DNA from: a bacterium
GTDB lineage: Bacteria; Auribacterota; UBA3054
Direction: 5' to 3'
Assembly (NCBI GenBank): GCA_017616555.1
Contig: JAFZXZ010000029.1
Span: 42,227 to 106,226, forward strand
Length of the DNA stretch: 64,000 nt
In this document: piece after piece, positions 25,748-34,386 of the stretch
How positions within the stretch are numbered: the first letter of the stretch is position 1
Layout of the letters: every line of letters starts with the position of its first letter
The notes under the pieces: model-generated
Told to the model about the DNA's origin: nothing
What the model saw: the letters and a program-made list of their open reading frames with translations, nothing else
Database searches by the model: none
Position numbers and translations under genes: made by a program

Positions 25748-27571
25748 ATGCTCCCGACCCATGTCAGAAAACGCGACGGCCGTCTTGTCAGCTTCGACAT
25801 CGGCAAGCTTAAGCGCAGCATCCAGGCGGCTCTCATAGCTGCCGACGATCCCGGCGCGGAATACGCCGAGGACGCCGCCTACGCCATCGCCATGCATCTT
25901 GGCAAGACGTTCCCCCAGCAGCCTCCTCAGACGAGCGACGTGGCCGTAACGGTGGCGAGAGCATTGGAGAAAGGCTACAGCGCCAGGGCCAGCGCCATCT
26001 ACCTCGATTATCGGGTGGCAAGGGAAGAGCAGCGTTCCAAGACCACGGTAATAAAACCGCAGCAGATCTCGCTTCTGGACGCCGACAGCACGATCAGCGT
26101 CATGACAGGCAACGAGCAGAACTCCCGCCCCTGGAACCGCGCCTTCATAGTCCGCGCCCTTGAGCAGGAAGCGCACGTCAAGCACTCCGCCGCCGAAACG
26201 ATCGCCCAGGAAGTCGAAAGGCGCGTGCTTTCCTCCGGCCTTTCCATCGTAACGACGACGCTCATCAGGGCCCTGGTCGATTCCGAACTTCTCTCCAGAG
26301 GCTACGCCAATTCCCTCCGTCAGCGCTCCTCCGTCACGATCCCCTACGACGAACTTCAAAGGCGCCTAAACGAACCGGAGAACCTCAACACTAAGCTTGG
26401 CAGCAGGATCTCTCTTCCCTATTCCCTTTCGCACATCTATTCCGAAGACGTCGCCATGGCCCACCGCCAGGGGTTGATCGACATCGGCGGCTTAAGGCAT
26501 CCCTACTCCCGCCACATAGAGCATTTCTTAGTCAAAGCGGAGACGAACCGCAAAGAGCTCATAACTGAATTCAAAAAGCTGGAGAATTATCTCTGCAACA
26601 ACCTGACGCTCAACTTCGACTCAGAATTTCTGAAAAACTGCCCGAGGGAGCGCGTCATTGAAACGATCGATCTCGCCTCCGCTTTCAAAGGAACGTTCTA
26701 CTTCAATTTCCCTGCCTGCGAAGCGGAGACCGTATCGAACCTCATAAGGTCCCTGGAGCCCAACAACAGCCTGATCTTCCAATTCCAGGGCGAGATCGAG
26801 GAAAAGGAAAAGACCGCCTCTGTCTTCATAGAGCTTGCCAAACTGGGCCACAACATCCTCTGGGTGAAAAACGACCTGACGCCCATTTCCCAGCTTATCG
26901 CCGTCAACCTTCCCAGGATCGTCTATAAGAACAAGGAAGCGAACATTGAGCAGCTTCTCCTTGACCTTCAGCCTTCCCTGGAAGCGGCAGTGCACGCCTG
27001 CCGCCAATACCGCCTCTACGCCCAGGCCAACGGACAATTGAGAATGTCCGACATCCCGGGCTGCGAGCTCATAGGACTTAGGGAAGCGATTTCAGCTTTC
27101 ACGGGCCAGGACAAAGGCGAGGAAAGCTTCCGCATTGCTTCCACGATCCTCAACACTTCCAGGGAGATCCTCCACAGGCTTTCCGGCGCCTACTACTTCG
27201 ACATTCAGCTCGTCACGGGCTACGGCAGAGATTTCGGCAAACGCTTCTCCGTCCTGGACGAACGCCTCTTCCCCGAGATCTTCGGCTTCCTGCCCTTCCA
27301 CGATCCGGACGCGGAGGCCCTGCGCCACAACATTCCGCCTTACGCATTATTGGAAACGAATCAAGGCGACGGCCCGGAGGAAGTCCAAAGCTGGCTGAAG
27401 ACCGTGAACGCCGGCTGCGACAGCGGCTTTTTGCCCATCTCCATTCCCGGTAAGGAACTCCTCGTCAGCCTTCTCGACTACAACTTCGGCATCATGCTGA
27501 AAGGCGAAAGCGAAAGCGCCGCCCAAGACGAGCGCTTCTTGGAGAACCGCGGACAAACTTCCCTCTTCTAA
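25748..27571 (+). CDS. NrdD-like protein with two ATP-cone regions, no glycyl-radical site
   Basis: 607 residues. A classical ATP-cone is at ~4-95 (VRKRDGRLVSFDIGKLKRSI) and a second ATP-cone-like region at ~120-200 (WNRAFIVRALEQEA). The rest follows anaerobic ribonucleotide reductase NrdD: AVNLPRIVYKN matches SLNLPRI, IGLREAISAF matches IGIHETINAL, and KRFSVLDERLFPEI matches DRFCRLDTAEFG of E. coli NrdD. The C-terminus replaces the zinc site and the RVCGY glycyl-radical loop with an unrelated tail ending RGQTSLF. Positions of catalytic cysteines lack Cys (PYSRH; DLTPISQL). It is thus predicted to be catalytically dead but possibly nucleotide-binding. It sits 3 bases after nrdR; a regulatory or sensory role is inference. 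Confidence 0.78.
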   Translation: MLPTHVRKRDGRLVSFDIGKLKRSIQAALIAADDPGAEYAEDAAYAIAMHLGKTFPQQPPQTSDVAVTVARALEKGYSARASAIYLDYRVAREEQRSKTTVIKPQQISLLDADSTISVMTGNEQNSRPWNRAFIVRALEQEAHVKHSAAETIAQEVERRVLSSGLSIVTTTLIRALVDSELLSRGYANSLRQRSSVTIPYDELQRRLNEPENLNTKLGSRISLPYSLSHIYSEDVAMAHRQGLIDIGGLRHPYSRHIEHFLVKAETNRKELITEFKKLENYLCNNLTLNFDSEFLKNCPRERVIETIDLASAFKGTFYFNFPACEAETVSNLIRSLEPNNSLIFQFQGEIEEKEKTASVFIELAKLGHNILWVKNDLTPISQLIAVNLPRIVYKNKEANIEQLLLDLQPSLEAAVHACRQYRLYAQANGQLRMSDIPGCELIGLREAISAFTGQDKGEESFRIASTILNTSREILHRLSGAYYFDIQLVTGYGRDFGKRFSVLDERLFPEIFGFLPFHDPDAEALRHNIPPYALLETNQGDGPEEVQSWLKTVNAGCDSGFLPISIPGKELLVSLLDYNFGIMLKGESESAAQDERFLENRGQTSLF

Positions 27572-28248
27572 TGGATCTTCCAATTTTCGCAATCATCCCC
27601 GCCGCCGGAAGCGCCTCCCGCATGGGCTTCGACAAGCTGCTTACTCCGCTTGCCGGAAAAAGCGTCCTGAACCGCACGCTCCAGGTCTTCGCCAGCCTTA
27701 GTTTCCAAAAGATCATCCTGGCCGTCAATCCCGACCGCCTTGAAGATTTCAAAGCCGCCGTCGAATTTGAAGCGAAGATAATCCCGGGCGGCCCCTGCCG
27801 CGCCAAGTCCGTTTACAACGCCGTCAGGTCCCTTGACGATATTGAGGAAGCGATCCTGGTCATCCACGACTGCGCCAGGCCCTTCGTCTCGGCTGAAACT
27901 ATAAAAGCCACGATAGAAAAAGCCCTGGAAACAGGCGCAGCCATCACCGCTACTCCCCTGACCTCGACTTTGAAGGAAGCCAAGGAAGGCTCTCTTATCT
28001 CCCGCACCATACCGAGGGAAAAACTCTTTTTAGCCTCCACCCCGCAGACCTTCCTGCTCTCGAAACTCAGATCTTCTTACGCTGTTATTGAAAGCGAGGA
28101 AGACTGGAGCGCCTACACCGACGAAGCGATGATACTTGAGAAAGCGGGATTCCCCGTCGCCATCTGCCAGGATTCCGAAAAGAATTTCAAACTGACCAAC
28201 AGAAGAGACTGGGACTTCGCCTCCTACTTGCTCACTAAAAATGCTTGA
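27571..28248 (+). CDS. ispD: 2-C-methyl-D-erythritol 4-phosphate cytidylyltransferase
   Basis: MEP-pathway enzyme that couples CTP to methylerythritol phosphate for isoprenoid synthesis. The nucleotide-binding start is IIPAAGSASRMGFDKLLTPLAGKSVL (residues 8 onward, kept in family spacing). RAKSVYNAV, VIHDCARPFV and TDEAMILEKAGFPV are IspD blocks, and the end has KNFKLTNRRD. 225 residues. Its ATG overlaps the preceding stop (TAATG), and it overlaps the glycosyltransferase by 8 bases. Confidence 0.94.
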   Translation: MDLPIFAIIPAAGSASRMGFDKLLTPLAGKSVLNRTLQVFASLSFQKIILAVNPDRLEDFKAAVEFEAKIIPGGPCRAKSVYNAVRSLDDIEEAILVIHDCARPFVSAETIKATIEKALETGAAITATPLTSTLKEAKEGSLISRTIPREKLFLASTPQTFLLSKLRSSYAVIESEEDWSAYTDEAMILEKAGFPVAICQDSEKNFKLTNRRDWDFASYLLTKNA

Positions 28249-29281
28249 CGTACGTAGCGAAAATATAAAAGTGGAAACCGCCGTGCTGGTCCTGAACTGG
28301 CAGGGCGAAAAGCTGATCAGGGACTGCCTTGACGCCCTCAGGGATCAAGACTATCAGGATTTCCTCACGGTGGTCGCCGACAACGCTTCCACCGATGCTT
28401 CCGTCGAGATCATAAAAGCTGATTACCCGGACGTTCTCTTATACGACTTCAAGGAAAACTACGGCTTCGCCCGCGGCAACAACGAAGCGATGGAGCTTCT
28501 TTTCAAAAGCTATCCCGATCTAAAGTACATCGTCCTCCTGAACAACGACACGAAAGTCGAAAAGCAGTGGCTTGCCGAGCTTGTTAAGACTGCCGAAAAC
28601 GATCAATCGCTCGGCTCGGTCGCCTCGCAGCTGCTCATTTGGGACGGCGAACACGCTCCAACTGTCATCGACTCCGCCGGCGACATGTTCTTTAAGCACG
28701 GCGTGGCCGGGAAAAGAGGCTACGGAAAACCCCGTGACACCTATACTGACGACGCGAGCGTTTTCGGCGCCTGCGCAGGCGCCGCCCTCTACCGCGTGCA
28801 AGCCTTAAAGGAGACCGGACTTTTCGACCCCGACTTCTTCGCCTACAACGAGGACGTTGACCTTGCCTTCCGCTTAAGGTTAAGAGGCTGGGGCTGCCGC
28901 TTCAACCACAAAGCGGCCGTCTGGCACAGAGTGGGCTTCTCCACCACCAAATACTCCGACCGCGCCCTCTACTGGGCCAAGCGCAACAGCCTCTGGGTCG
29001 TCTGGAAGGATTTCCCCACCCCGCTTCTCTGGCGCTACGGATTAGGCATTTTCCTCTACGCCTTCCTCTCAGACTTGCTCTGGACCGCCCGGGGCCGCCT
29101 TAAACCGATCTGGCAGGGCCGCAGAGACGCTATTAAGGCGAAGGCCAGGCTCAATGCCCAGCGCAAAGAGATACAGGCTAATTGCGCCGTCAGCGTTGAC
29201 GAATTAAAGAGCCTCATGATCCTAAAGACGCCCTGGATGGAATCCATCCTGCGCAATCTTAAAGATCCCAGGGCCAAATGA
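28241..29281 (+). CDS. GT2-family glycosyltransferase
   Basis: 346 residues. A GT-A catalytic domain lies at ~8-250 with LNWQGEKLIRDCLDAL, VADNASTDAS, NYGFARGNNEAM and LLNNDTKVEKQWL, similar to rhamnosyltransferases of the WcaA/GT2 group. FAYNEDVDLAFRLRLRGW is the acceptor-side ED motif. The C-terminal ~90 residues contain one hydrophobic stretch, so it is probably membrane-associated. Likely a cell-surface polysaccharide or lipopolysaccharide sugar transferase; the sugar is unknown. Last gene before the tRNAs. Confidence 0.88.
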   Translation: MLDVRSENIKVETAVLVLNWQGEKLIRDCLDALRDQDYQDFLTVVADNASTDASVEIIKADYPDVLLYDFKENYGFARGNNEAMELLFKSYPDLKYIVLLNNDTKVEKQWLAELVKTAENDQSLGSVASQLLIWDGEHAPTVIDSAGDMFFKHGVAGKRGYGKPRDTYTDDASVFGACAGAALYRVQALKETGLFDPDFFAYNEDVDLAFRLRLRGWGCRFNHKAAVWHRVGFSTTKYSDRALYWAKRNSLWVVWKDFPTPLLWRYGLGIFLYAFLSDLLWTARGRLKPIWQGRRDAIKAKARLNAQRKEIQANCAVSVDELKSLMILKTPWMESILRNLKDPRAK

Positions 29282-29284
29282 GCC

Positions 29285-29313
29285 TTGACTTACAAAGGCC
29301 CTTTTAATATAAT
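29285..29313 (+). promoter_or_regulatory. strong sigma-70 promoter of the tRNA pair
   Basis: TTGACT (29285-29290), a 17-bp spacer and TATAAT (29308-29313). Transcript start is near 29320, about 33 bases before tRNA-Lys. Confidence 0.92.
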
Positions 29314-29352
29314 CTACTTCACCATTCTGAAAATGGTAAAAGAAAAAAGCAC

Positions 29353-29426
29353 GGGCCGTTAGCTCAGTTTGGTAGAGCATCTGACTTTTAATTAGAGGGT
29401 CGCAGGTTCGAGTCCCGCACGGCTCA
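29353..29426 (+). tRNA. tRNA-Lys (UUU)
   Basis: A full cloverleaf can be drawn: acceptor GGGCCGT / ACGGCTC with one G-U pair, D arm GCTC/GAGC, anticodon loop CTTTTAA (anticodon TTT), T arm GCAGG-TTCGAGT-CCCGC, discriminator A. CCA is not encoded. The third T-stem pair is an A-C mismatch, and the anticodon stem has a G-U pair. Confidence 0.95.
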
Positions 29427-29450
29427 CTTTTTTCTTGAAGCGAAACATAC

Positions 29451-29528
29451 GTCTCCATCGTCTAGTCCGGCCTAGGACACCGGGTTTTCATCCCGACAAC
29501 AGGAGTTCGAATCTCCTTGGAGACGCCA
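29451..29528 (+). tRNA. tRNA-Glu (UUC)
   Basis: Acceptor GTCTCCA / TGGAGAC, D arm GTCT/AGGAC region, anticodon loop TTTTCAT (anticodon TTC), T arm AGGAG-TTCGAAT-CTCCT, discriminator G and an encoded CCA. The first anticodon-stem pair (27-43) is C-A instead of the usual C-G. It is 24 bases after tRNA-Lys and shares its promoter. Confidence 0.95.
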
Positions 29529-29534
29529 AATATT

Positions 29535-29562
29535 AAAGCGCGCCAATCGGCGCGCTTTTTTT
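29535..29562. terminator. bidirectional intrinsic terminator
   Basis: Stem AAAGCGCGCC / GGCGCGCTTT (29535-29544 and 29549-29558) with an AATC loop and a T-run. It ends the tRNA transcript and, on the other strand, the long run that finishes with the RluA gene. Confidence 0.93.
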
Positions 29563-30553
29563 ATTGCAAAGGCGGGAACAAAGCCGAGACTGCGTTCTGG
29601 AAGGCTTCCGGCAAGGGTGCTGTGAATTCTATCTCATGCTCGGTTATTGGATGGCGGCAGATGAAGGACATGGCGTGAAGAAGCTGCGTTTCGATAGGAA
29701 CGCCGCAGATAATTGCTTCTTTTTCTTTGCCGTAAAGTTTGTCGGCGACGACGGGGTGCCCGATGGCGGACATATGCACCCTGATCTGGTGGGTGCGGCC
29801 GGTCTTGATGGCGACGTCAACCAGAGAAAGGCCGTCTAAGAAGCCCGGGACGTTTGGCGCGCTGGCTTTGACAGTGTAACGGGAAAGCGAAGGCAGGCCG
29901 TCAGCACGCACCATCTGTTTCAGCCTAATGTGGGAATACTTGTTGTCGCCTATGGGAAGCGCTATGTCCCCTTCCCTCTCCGAAAATACTCCGTGAGTCA
30001 GCGTGCGGTAAACTTTTTTTACTTCGCGCTTCTCTATCTGGCAGGCCAGGTGCGTTCTATATTTTTCGCTCTTGGCGAGGATAAGAACGCCGCTGGTGTC
30101 CTTGTCGAGGCGGTGGATGAGCGTAGGCCTGTATGCGAGATCCTTGTATTTCGCGTGCACGGCGTTAAGAAGCGTATCGTAAAGATGTACGCCGGTCGGA
30201 TGCACTATCGTGCCGGGCTTCTTGTTGAGGACAAGGAGCGCTTCGTCTTCATAGATGACGTCAAGGTCTATTTTCGCTTCAGAGTGCTCCTGCTGGTAAG
30301 GGGAAATGTCGATGTGGATCTTTTCGCCCAAAAGCAAATAGCGCCCGGCCCTGGTGGGCTGCCCGTTCAGAGTTACGAGACCGTCGTCGATCATCTTTTG
30401 GAAAAAAGCGCGGGAACGCCAGGGAAGCTTTCTTTTGATGAAAGCGTCCACGCGGCAGGGCAGGTCTTCTTCCTCCACCGTGAAATCGAAAGCTTCTATG
30501 GCCTTCGCCAGATCCTTGGGCGGAGCTTTCTGTCTCAGTCTTTGGGGGTACAC
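29561..30553 (-). CDS. RluA-family pseudouridine synthase
   Basis: Converts specific uridines in rRNA or tRNA to pseudouridine. An S4 RNA-binding domain (~30-95) precedes the catalytic domain with HRLDKDTSG (catalytic Asp150), followed by VKKVYRTLTHG and GRTHQIRVHM. 330 residues, in the RluC/RluD size range; the rRNA site cannot be assigned. The chosen ATG overlaps the upstream membrane-protein gene by 19 bases; a slightly later start is possible. Last gene of the 14-gene minus-strand run. Confidence 0.9.
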   Translation of the reverse strand: MYPQRLRQKAPPKDLAKAIEAFDFTVEEEDLPCRVDAFIKRKLPWRSRAFFQKMIDDGLVTLNGQPTRAGRYLLLGEKIHIDISPYQQEHSEAKIDLDVIYEDEALLVLNKKPGTIVHPTGVHLYDTLLNAVHAKYKDLAYRPTLIHRLDKDTSGVLILAKSEKYRTHLACQIEKREVKKVYRTLTHGVFSEREGDIALPIGDNKYSHIRLKQMVRADGLPSLSRYTVKASAPNVPGFLDGLSLVDVAIKTGRTHQIRVHMSAIGHPVVADKLYGKEKEAIICGVPIETQLLHAMSFICRHPITEHEIEFTAPLPEAFQNAVSALFPPLQ

Positions 30554-31524
30554 TTTCTGAAGAGGCCGTCGGTGATGAAAAACAAAGCGCCGGGAAGCGT
30601 CATGACGACGGAAGCGGCCCTGGCGATGATGAGGCAGGCTAAGAGCGTGGAAACTTCGATGGGCAGGAAAAGGCAGAAAACGAATTCCCTAGTTCCGATC
30701 GTCTCGATGCTTATAGGAATGACGCCAAGAAGAGAGGTCGTCTGGACCAGGGCGAAAACAAGCGTGAAGGAAAACTTCTGATCCAGAACAGCCCAGAAGC
30801 AGAGATAGAAAGCAATGGCGAAAGAAAACTGCAGGAGCGTAGAAACGAGGATCAGTTTTGCGATAGTCTTGGCTCCGCGAATATTCTGGTTCAGCTTTTC
30901 CAGAAATTCGACCAAAAATATGGAAACTGTTTTATAAGGGATCTTGGAAAACAAAGCGCTGAATTTCAGCACAGCCTTTTTGCTTGCGATGAGAACGATT
31001 ATGAAAAGCATCGCTATGAAAAGGACAAAAAGCGCAGCGGCGATGAGAAGCAAAGCTCCTCTTGCTGTCTTGTCCCCTTCAGACCAGGCAAGCAATATGT
31101 CTTTTGAAACGAAGGGCAGCGATAAAGCGATCAATAGTCCGATGACCAGAAAGCCTATGAGCCGTTCAAGAAAGAGCAGCCCCGTTCCCTCCGCGGCTGA
31201 GATGCCGTGCGGGAGCATGTTGATGACTCTCGTAATGTCGCCGCCGAAGCCGGTGGGCAGAAAATTGTTGCAGAAGCTGGCGGTGAAACTGTACCTGAGG
31301 AGTTTCCAGAAGGGAATGTGTTTTTTTGCGCCTTCGAGTACGACTTGCCAGCGCCAGGCCGTGATGACGTAGGAAAGAAGAAAGACCGCAAGCGCGGCGG
31401 CGATAAGTTTGAGATCGGTATTTTTCAAATTAGCCATGACCGCCTCGGGGTCGCACATGAAGTACAAGGCGGCGACCAACGCGGCGGCTATAATGAGGCG
31501 TATGATGAAAAATACGGATTTCAT
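30535..31524 (-). CDS. lysylphosphatidylglycerol synthase TM-region/flippase-like membrane protein
   Basis: 329 residues with about eight hydrophobic helices, of the UPF0104/PF03706 type that forms the membrane half of MprF and also occurs alone. The signature block is FLPTGFGGDITRVINML near residue 95. IGTREFVF, near the C-terminus, is also typical. Stand-alone members are thought to flip or transport lipid-linked substrates, but this is unproven. The start overlaps the SGNH-like gene by 4 bases, so it belongs to a surface-modification group with the MBOAT protein. Confidence 0.8.
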   Translation of the reverse strand: MKSVFFIIRLIIAAALVAALYFMCDPEAVMANLKNTDLKLIAAALAVFLLSYVITAWRWQVVLEGAKKHIPFWKLLRYSFTASFCNNFLPTGFGGDITRVINMLPHGISAAEGTGLLFLERLIGFLVIGLLIALSLPFVSKDILLAWSEGDKTARGALLLIAAALFVLFIAMLFIIVLIASKKAVLKFSALFSKIPYKTVSIFLVEFLEKLNQNIRGAKTIAKLILVSTLLQFSFAIAFYLCFWAVLDQKFSFTLVFALVQTTSLLGVIPISIETIGTREFVFCLFLPIEVSTLLACLIIARAASVVMTLPGALFFITDGLFRKCTPKD

Positions 31525-32456
31525 TGCTTCCTAAGGAAAGGCTGCTTTGGATCCTCAAGACACTTGATAAGGTAATCCCCCACTTCGAAACTGTAGTGGG
31601 ATGTCTCGATGTAGTCGTTCCTGTTGGTGGTCTGCGGTATCGTGCTGAAATCGTAATAAGGCACGACCTTGGCAAGCTCGTTTAAGAAATCGCCGTAGCC
31701 TTCTTCCAGGCATTTCTTGTAAGTGTCGATGTAGAGAGGATTGGCGAAGACTTTCAACCTTATGCCGTTCTCTTTGCAGAGATCGGCTATCGCTTTGATT
31801 TCTTTTATGGATTCCTCGAAACGCGGAGCGTAGTGCTTTTCCCAGGCCGGGCGGTTGGCCTTTTCGTCAAGGTTAATCTCCTGACTCAGCCAGGAGTTGC
31901 CGGTCAAGTAGAACTCTTTTTCCCTTTCCCCGTCGCTCTTCTTTGCTCCCAATATGGTGTCCAGGGCGCGGAAGGCCTTGGAGCAATTGACGTATGGAAG
32001 ATAGAATTTAAGAAGATTGCCGTCCATTGGATAATATCTGCGCATCAAAGATCTTCTGTGACGCTCAGGGTCAGTAAAACAGCTGATGTTGTCGATGCCG
32101 AGCCAGACGTTGCTGATCTTGATGCCGTTGGCAATGAAGATCTTTAAATTGTCAAGATGCTCCTTAGGAAGGCCCTCGGAATAATTCATGTTGTAGAAAC
32201 GGCCTTCTTTTATCTTCGAGACGTCGATCATACCGACTCTGGAGGAGCCGAAGAGGAAAGAGTCGAAGCGATCCGGGTTCTTTAGGATATAGCGGGTCTT
32301 GATGAAGATCTGATTGGGTTCCACGCCGTTGAAACGAATGTTGTCGTAATGGAAAACATTGTAAGGGTCGAGCCAGATCGGGAAAGCGACTGTGACGAGA
32401 AGGATCAGTATGAGAGCCAACGCGGCTTGCCAGATAATGTGAATGCTAAACTTCAT
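31521..32456 (-). CDS. SGNH-like membrane-anchored protein, MBOAT partner
   Basis: 311 residues. One N-terminal membrane helix (~10-28) is followed by a periplasmic domain. FLFGSSRVG (Ser71/Ser72) looks like the nucleophile block of SGNH/AlgX/DltD-like proteins, and YIETSHYSFEVGDYLI near 285-300 supplies a Ser-x-x-His-like partner, as in the D-x-x-H block. It directly follows the MBOAT gene without a gap (stop to ATG), and such pairs acylate or acetylate surface polymers. The acyl acceptor is unknown, and family assignment rests on these motifs alone. Confidence 0.65.
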   Translation of the reverse strand: MKFSIHIIWQAALALILILLVTVAFPIWLDPYNVFHYDNIRFNGVEPNQIFIKTRYILKNPDRFDSFLFGSSRVGMIDVSKIKEGRFYNMNYSEGLPKEHLDNLKIFIANGIKISNVWLGIDNISCFTDPERHRRSLMRRYYPMDGNLLKFYLPYVNCSKAFRALDTILGAKKSDGEREKEFYLTGNSWLSQEINLDEKANRPAWEKHYAPRFEESIKEIKAIADLCKENGIRLKVFANPLYIDTYKKCLEEGYGDFLNELAKVVPYYDFSTIPQTTNRNDYIETSHYSFEVGDYLIKCLEDPKQPFLRKQ

Positions 32457-33857
32457 TTAGAATTTTCCGTAGATCAGTTCCTGCTGTTCCCCCGCCTTGC
32501 AAAGGAAGAGCAGTATAAGCGTTGCGATGTAGAAAAGAATGGGGGCCTTTTTTCCCGGAGCCGTCCAAGGGTCGTGATTGCGGAAAAAATACTCCGTAAT
32601 AAAAACGATAACAGTCGGAATTATTATCCTCAGAATGTTGACAATGCCGTCTTCCTCGCCCATGATGGAAAGAAAGCCTTCCTTAAAATAAGCAAGCGGA
32701 GCGCTGACGCCTGCGAAGGCGTTGGCCATGATGTAAGCGGCCTGGCGCATGGATTCCGCTCTGAAAAAGAGCCAGCCGAAAAGCACAATGATCGCCACGC
32801 AAAGCGCCCAGATGAATTTCGCCGCTTTGCGTTTCGGGCCTTCCTTGGCCGGGAAAAGCAGTTTCTCCACAACGAGGCCCAGTCCGTGCAATCCGCCCCA
32901 AACGATGAAAGTCCAGTTAGCGCCGTGCCAGAGACCGGAGAGCAAAAAGGTCACCATGATGTTTATTGATCTTCTCAATTTCCCGCAGCGGCCGCCGCCC
33001 AAAGGAAAATAGACATAGTCCCTAAACCAGGTGGAAAGGGAGATGTGCCAGCGGCTCCAGAATTCCTTTATGGTCGTGGAGACGTAAGGCACTCGAAAGT
33101 TCTCCTTGAGGTCTACGCCGAAAAGCCTCGCTATACCGATCGCCATGTCGGAGTAGCCTGAAAAGTCGCAGTAGATCTGCAGGCTGTAAAGAATAACGGC
33201 CAGGATGAAAACGAAGCCAGTCTTCGATTCACAGCCCGAAAAAACGTTGTTGACCAGGACGGCGAGGTTATCCGCCACGACCGCTTTCTTGACCAAGCCC
33301 CAGAGGATCTGCCTCGTTCCCCTGTCAAAACGGTCAAGAGTGAGATCATTTGGCTCTCTGAGGGCCGGAAGGAAGGCACCTGCCCTCTGTATAGGGCCGC
33401 AGATTATAAGCGGGAAAAAAGCCGCGTAGATGAAGAAATAGAAGGGATCCTTTTCCGCTTCCAATTCTCCCCTTCTGACGTCCGTCAGGTAAGAAATAAG
33501 GCGGAAAGTGTAGAAGGAGATGCCAAGCGGTACGAGCCACTTAAAACTCCAGTCCGGAATGCCGGAAAGTCCGGCAACGGAGTTGTAAAGGAAGGGCGTG
33601 TATTTGAAGAAGACTAGCGAAAAGAGCGTGAGCAAAACGCCGGCAAGGTAGGAAGCCTTCGTATTCAGTAAGGCGCAGAAATAAGCGACGGCGGTAGTGA
33701 TGAGGAGGAAGACGACGCACCACTTTGAAAGGAAGACGTAGAAGAGAAGGCTGGCCGCGAACAGAAGCCATTTTCTCAATCCCCTCGTCGGCTTCAAGTG
33801 GTAAAGCAGAAGCGTCAGGATAAGGAAAGCCAGAAATTTGAGAGAGAAGAAATCCAT
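32457..33857 (-). CDS. MBOAT-family O-acyltransferase (AlgI/DltB-like)
   Basis: 466 residues and about ten hydrophobic helices. Typical AlgI blocks are present: FPLIICGPIQRAGAFLP, NFRVPYVSTTIKEFWSRWHISLSTW (here split by normal spacing), YFPLGG and the catalytic-His block SGLWHGANWTF (His311). These membrane enzymes move acyl or acetyl groups across the membrane onto exopolysaccharides, peptidoglycan or teichoic-type polymers. The downstream SGNH-like gene is the expected partner. The polymer modified is unknown. Confidence 0.9.
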   Translation of the reverse strand: MDFFSLKFLAFLILTLLLYHLKPTRGLRKWLLFAASLLFYVFLSKWCVVFLLITTAVAYFCALLNTKASYLAGVLLTLFSLVFFKYTPFLYNSVAGLSGIPDWSFKWLVPLGISFYTFRLISYLTDVRRGELEAEKDPFYFFIYAAFFPLIICGPIQRAGAFLPALREPNDLTLDRFDRGTRQILWGLVKKAVVADNLAVLVNNVFSGCESKTGFVFILAVILYSLQIYCDFSGYSDMAIGIARLFGVDLKENFRVPYVSTTIKEFWSRWHISLSTWFRDYVYFPLGGGRCGKLRRSINIMVTFLLSGLWHGANWTFIVWGGLHGLGLVVEKLLFPAKEGPKRKAAKFIWALCVAIIVLFGWLFFRAESMRQAAYIMANAFAGVSAPLAYFKEGFLSIMGEEDGIVNILRIIIPTVIVFITEYFFRNHDPWTAPGKKAPILFYIATLILLFLCKAGEQQELIYGKF

Positions 33858-33858
33858 T

Positions 33859-34386
33859 TTAAGCTTTCAGTTTCCCTTCCGGTATCTTAAGTTCTTTCAT
33901 TACCCCTTCCATCAGGTCGATCGTCTCCTGATCGGGCAATGCGGCCAGGCGCTGCCCGTCCGCCGTCTTCATAATGAGGACCGTGGAAACGCACTCACCC
34001 TCTTTTAATTCTTCCACGACGTAAGCTTTTACTTCGGACAAAGGCTGGTCGGTATAGTCGCCCTTGCGGCTCAAATAATAGGAGCCCTCCTTTTTCGTCA
34101 GGGTGACAATAGGAGTCCTCCCTCTCTCCAATGACCGCCAGATGAAAGAAATGCCGAAGGAGGCTATCAAGGCGGAAATGATCTTTGCAGGCTCGAATAC
34201 CTTGCTTATGTCGCTGCGGTAGTAGAAGGCGAAGAAGATAAGGACAAGCGAGAAGATGAGCGCCGTGTTGATGAACAAAGGTCTCGCGTTGCGCCAGAAA
34301 CTGCGCCGCTTTAGGCGGCGCAGTCTCAGAAGCTCCTGGAAGGATCTTGGCTCCTCCCAAACTATATCTTCGCCTTTAACTATCAT
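33859..34386 (-). CDS. small membrane protein, unknown function
   Basis: 175 residues. Basic N-terminal ~30 residues (RLRRLKRRSFWRNARP) are followed by two membrane helices (~35-55 and ~65-85) and a soluble ~85-residue C-terminal domain (TLTKKEGSYYLSRKGDYTD...). The positive N-terminus suggests it is cytoplasmic. No family is recognised. Its ATG overlaps the upstream stop (ATGA), and one base separates it from the MBOAT gene. It may be a regulator or accessory of the neighbouring envelope genes (inference). Confidence 0.7.
   Translation of the reverse strand: MIVKGEDIVWEEPRSFQELLRLRRLKRRSFWRNARPLFINTALIFSLVLIFFAFYYRSDISKVFEPAKIISALIASFGISFIWRSLERGRTPIVTLTKKEGSYYLSRKGDYTDQPLSEVKAYVVEELKEGECVSTVLIMKTADGQRLAALPDQETIDLMEGVMKELKIPEGKLKA

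Noticed and set aside
25748..27571. Functional anaerobic ribonucleotide reductase
   Set aside because: The glycyl-radical loop, zinc cysteines and catalytic cysteines are missing, and no activase gene (nrdG) is adjacent.
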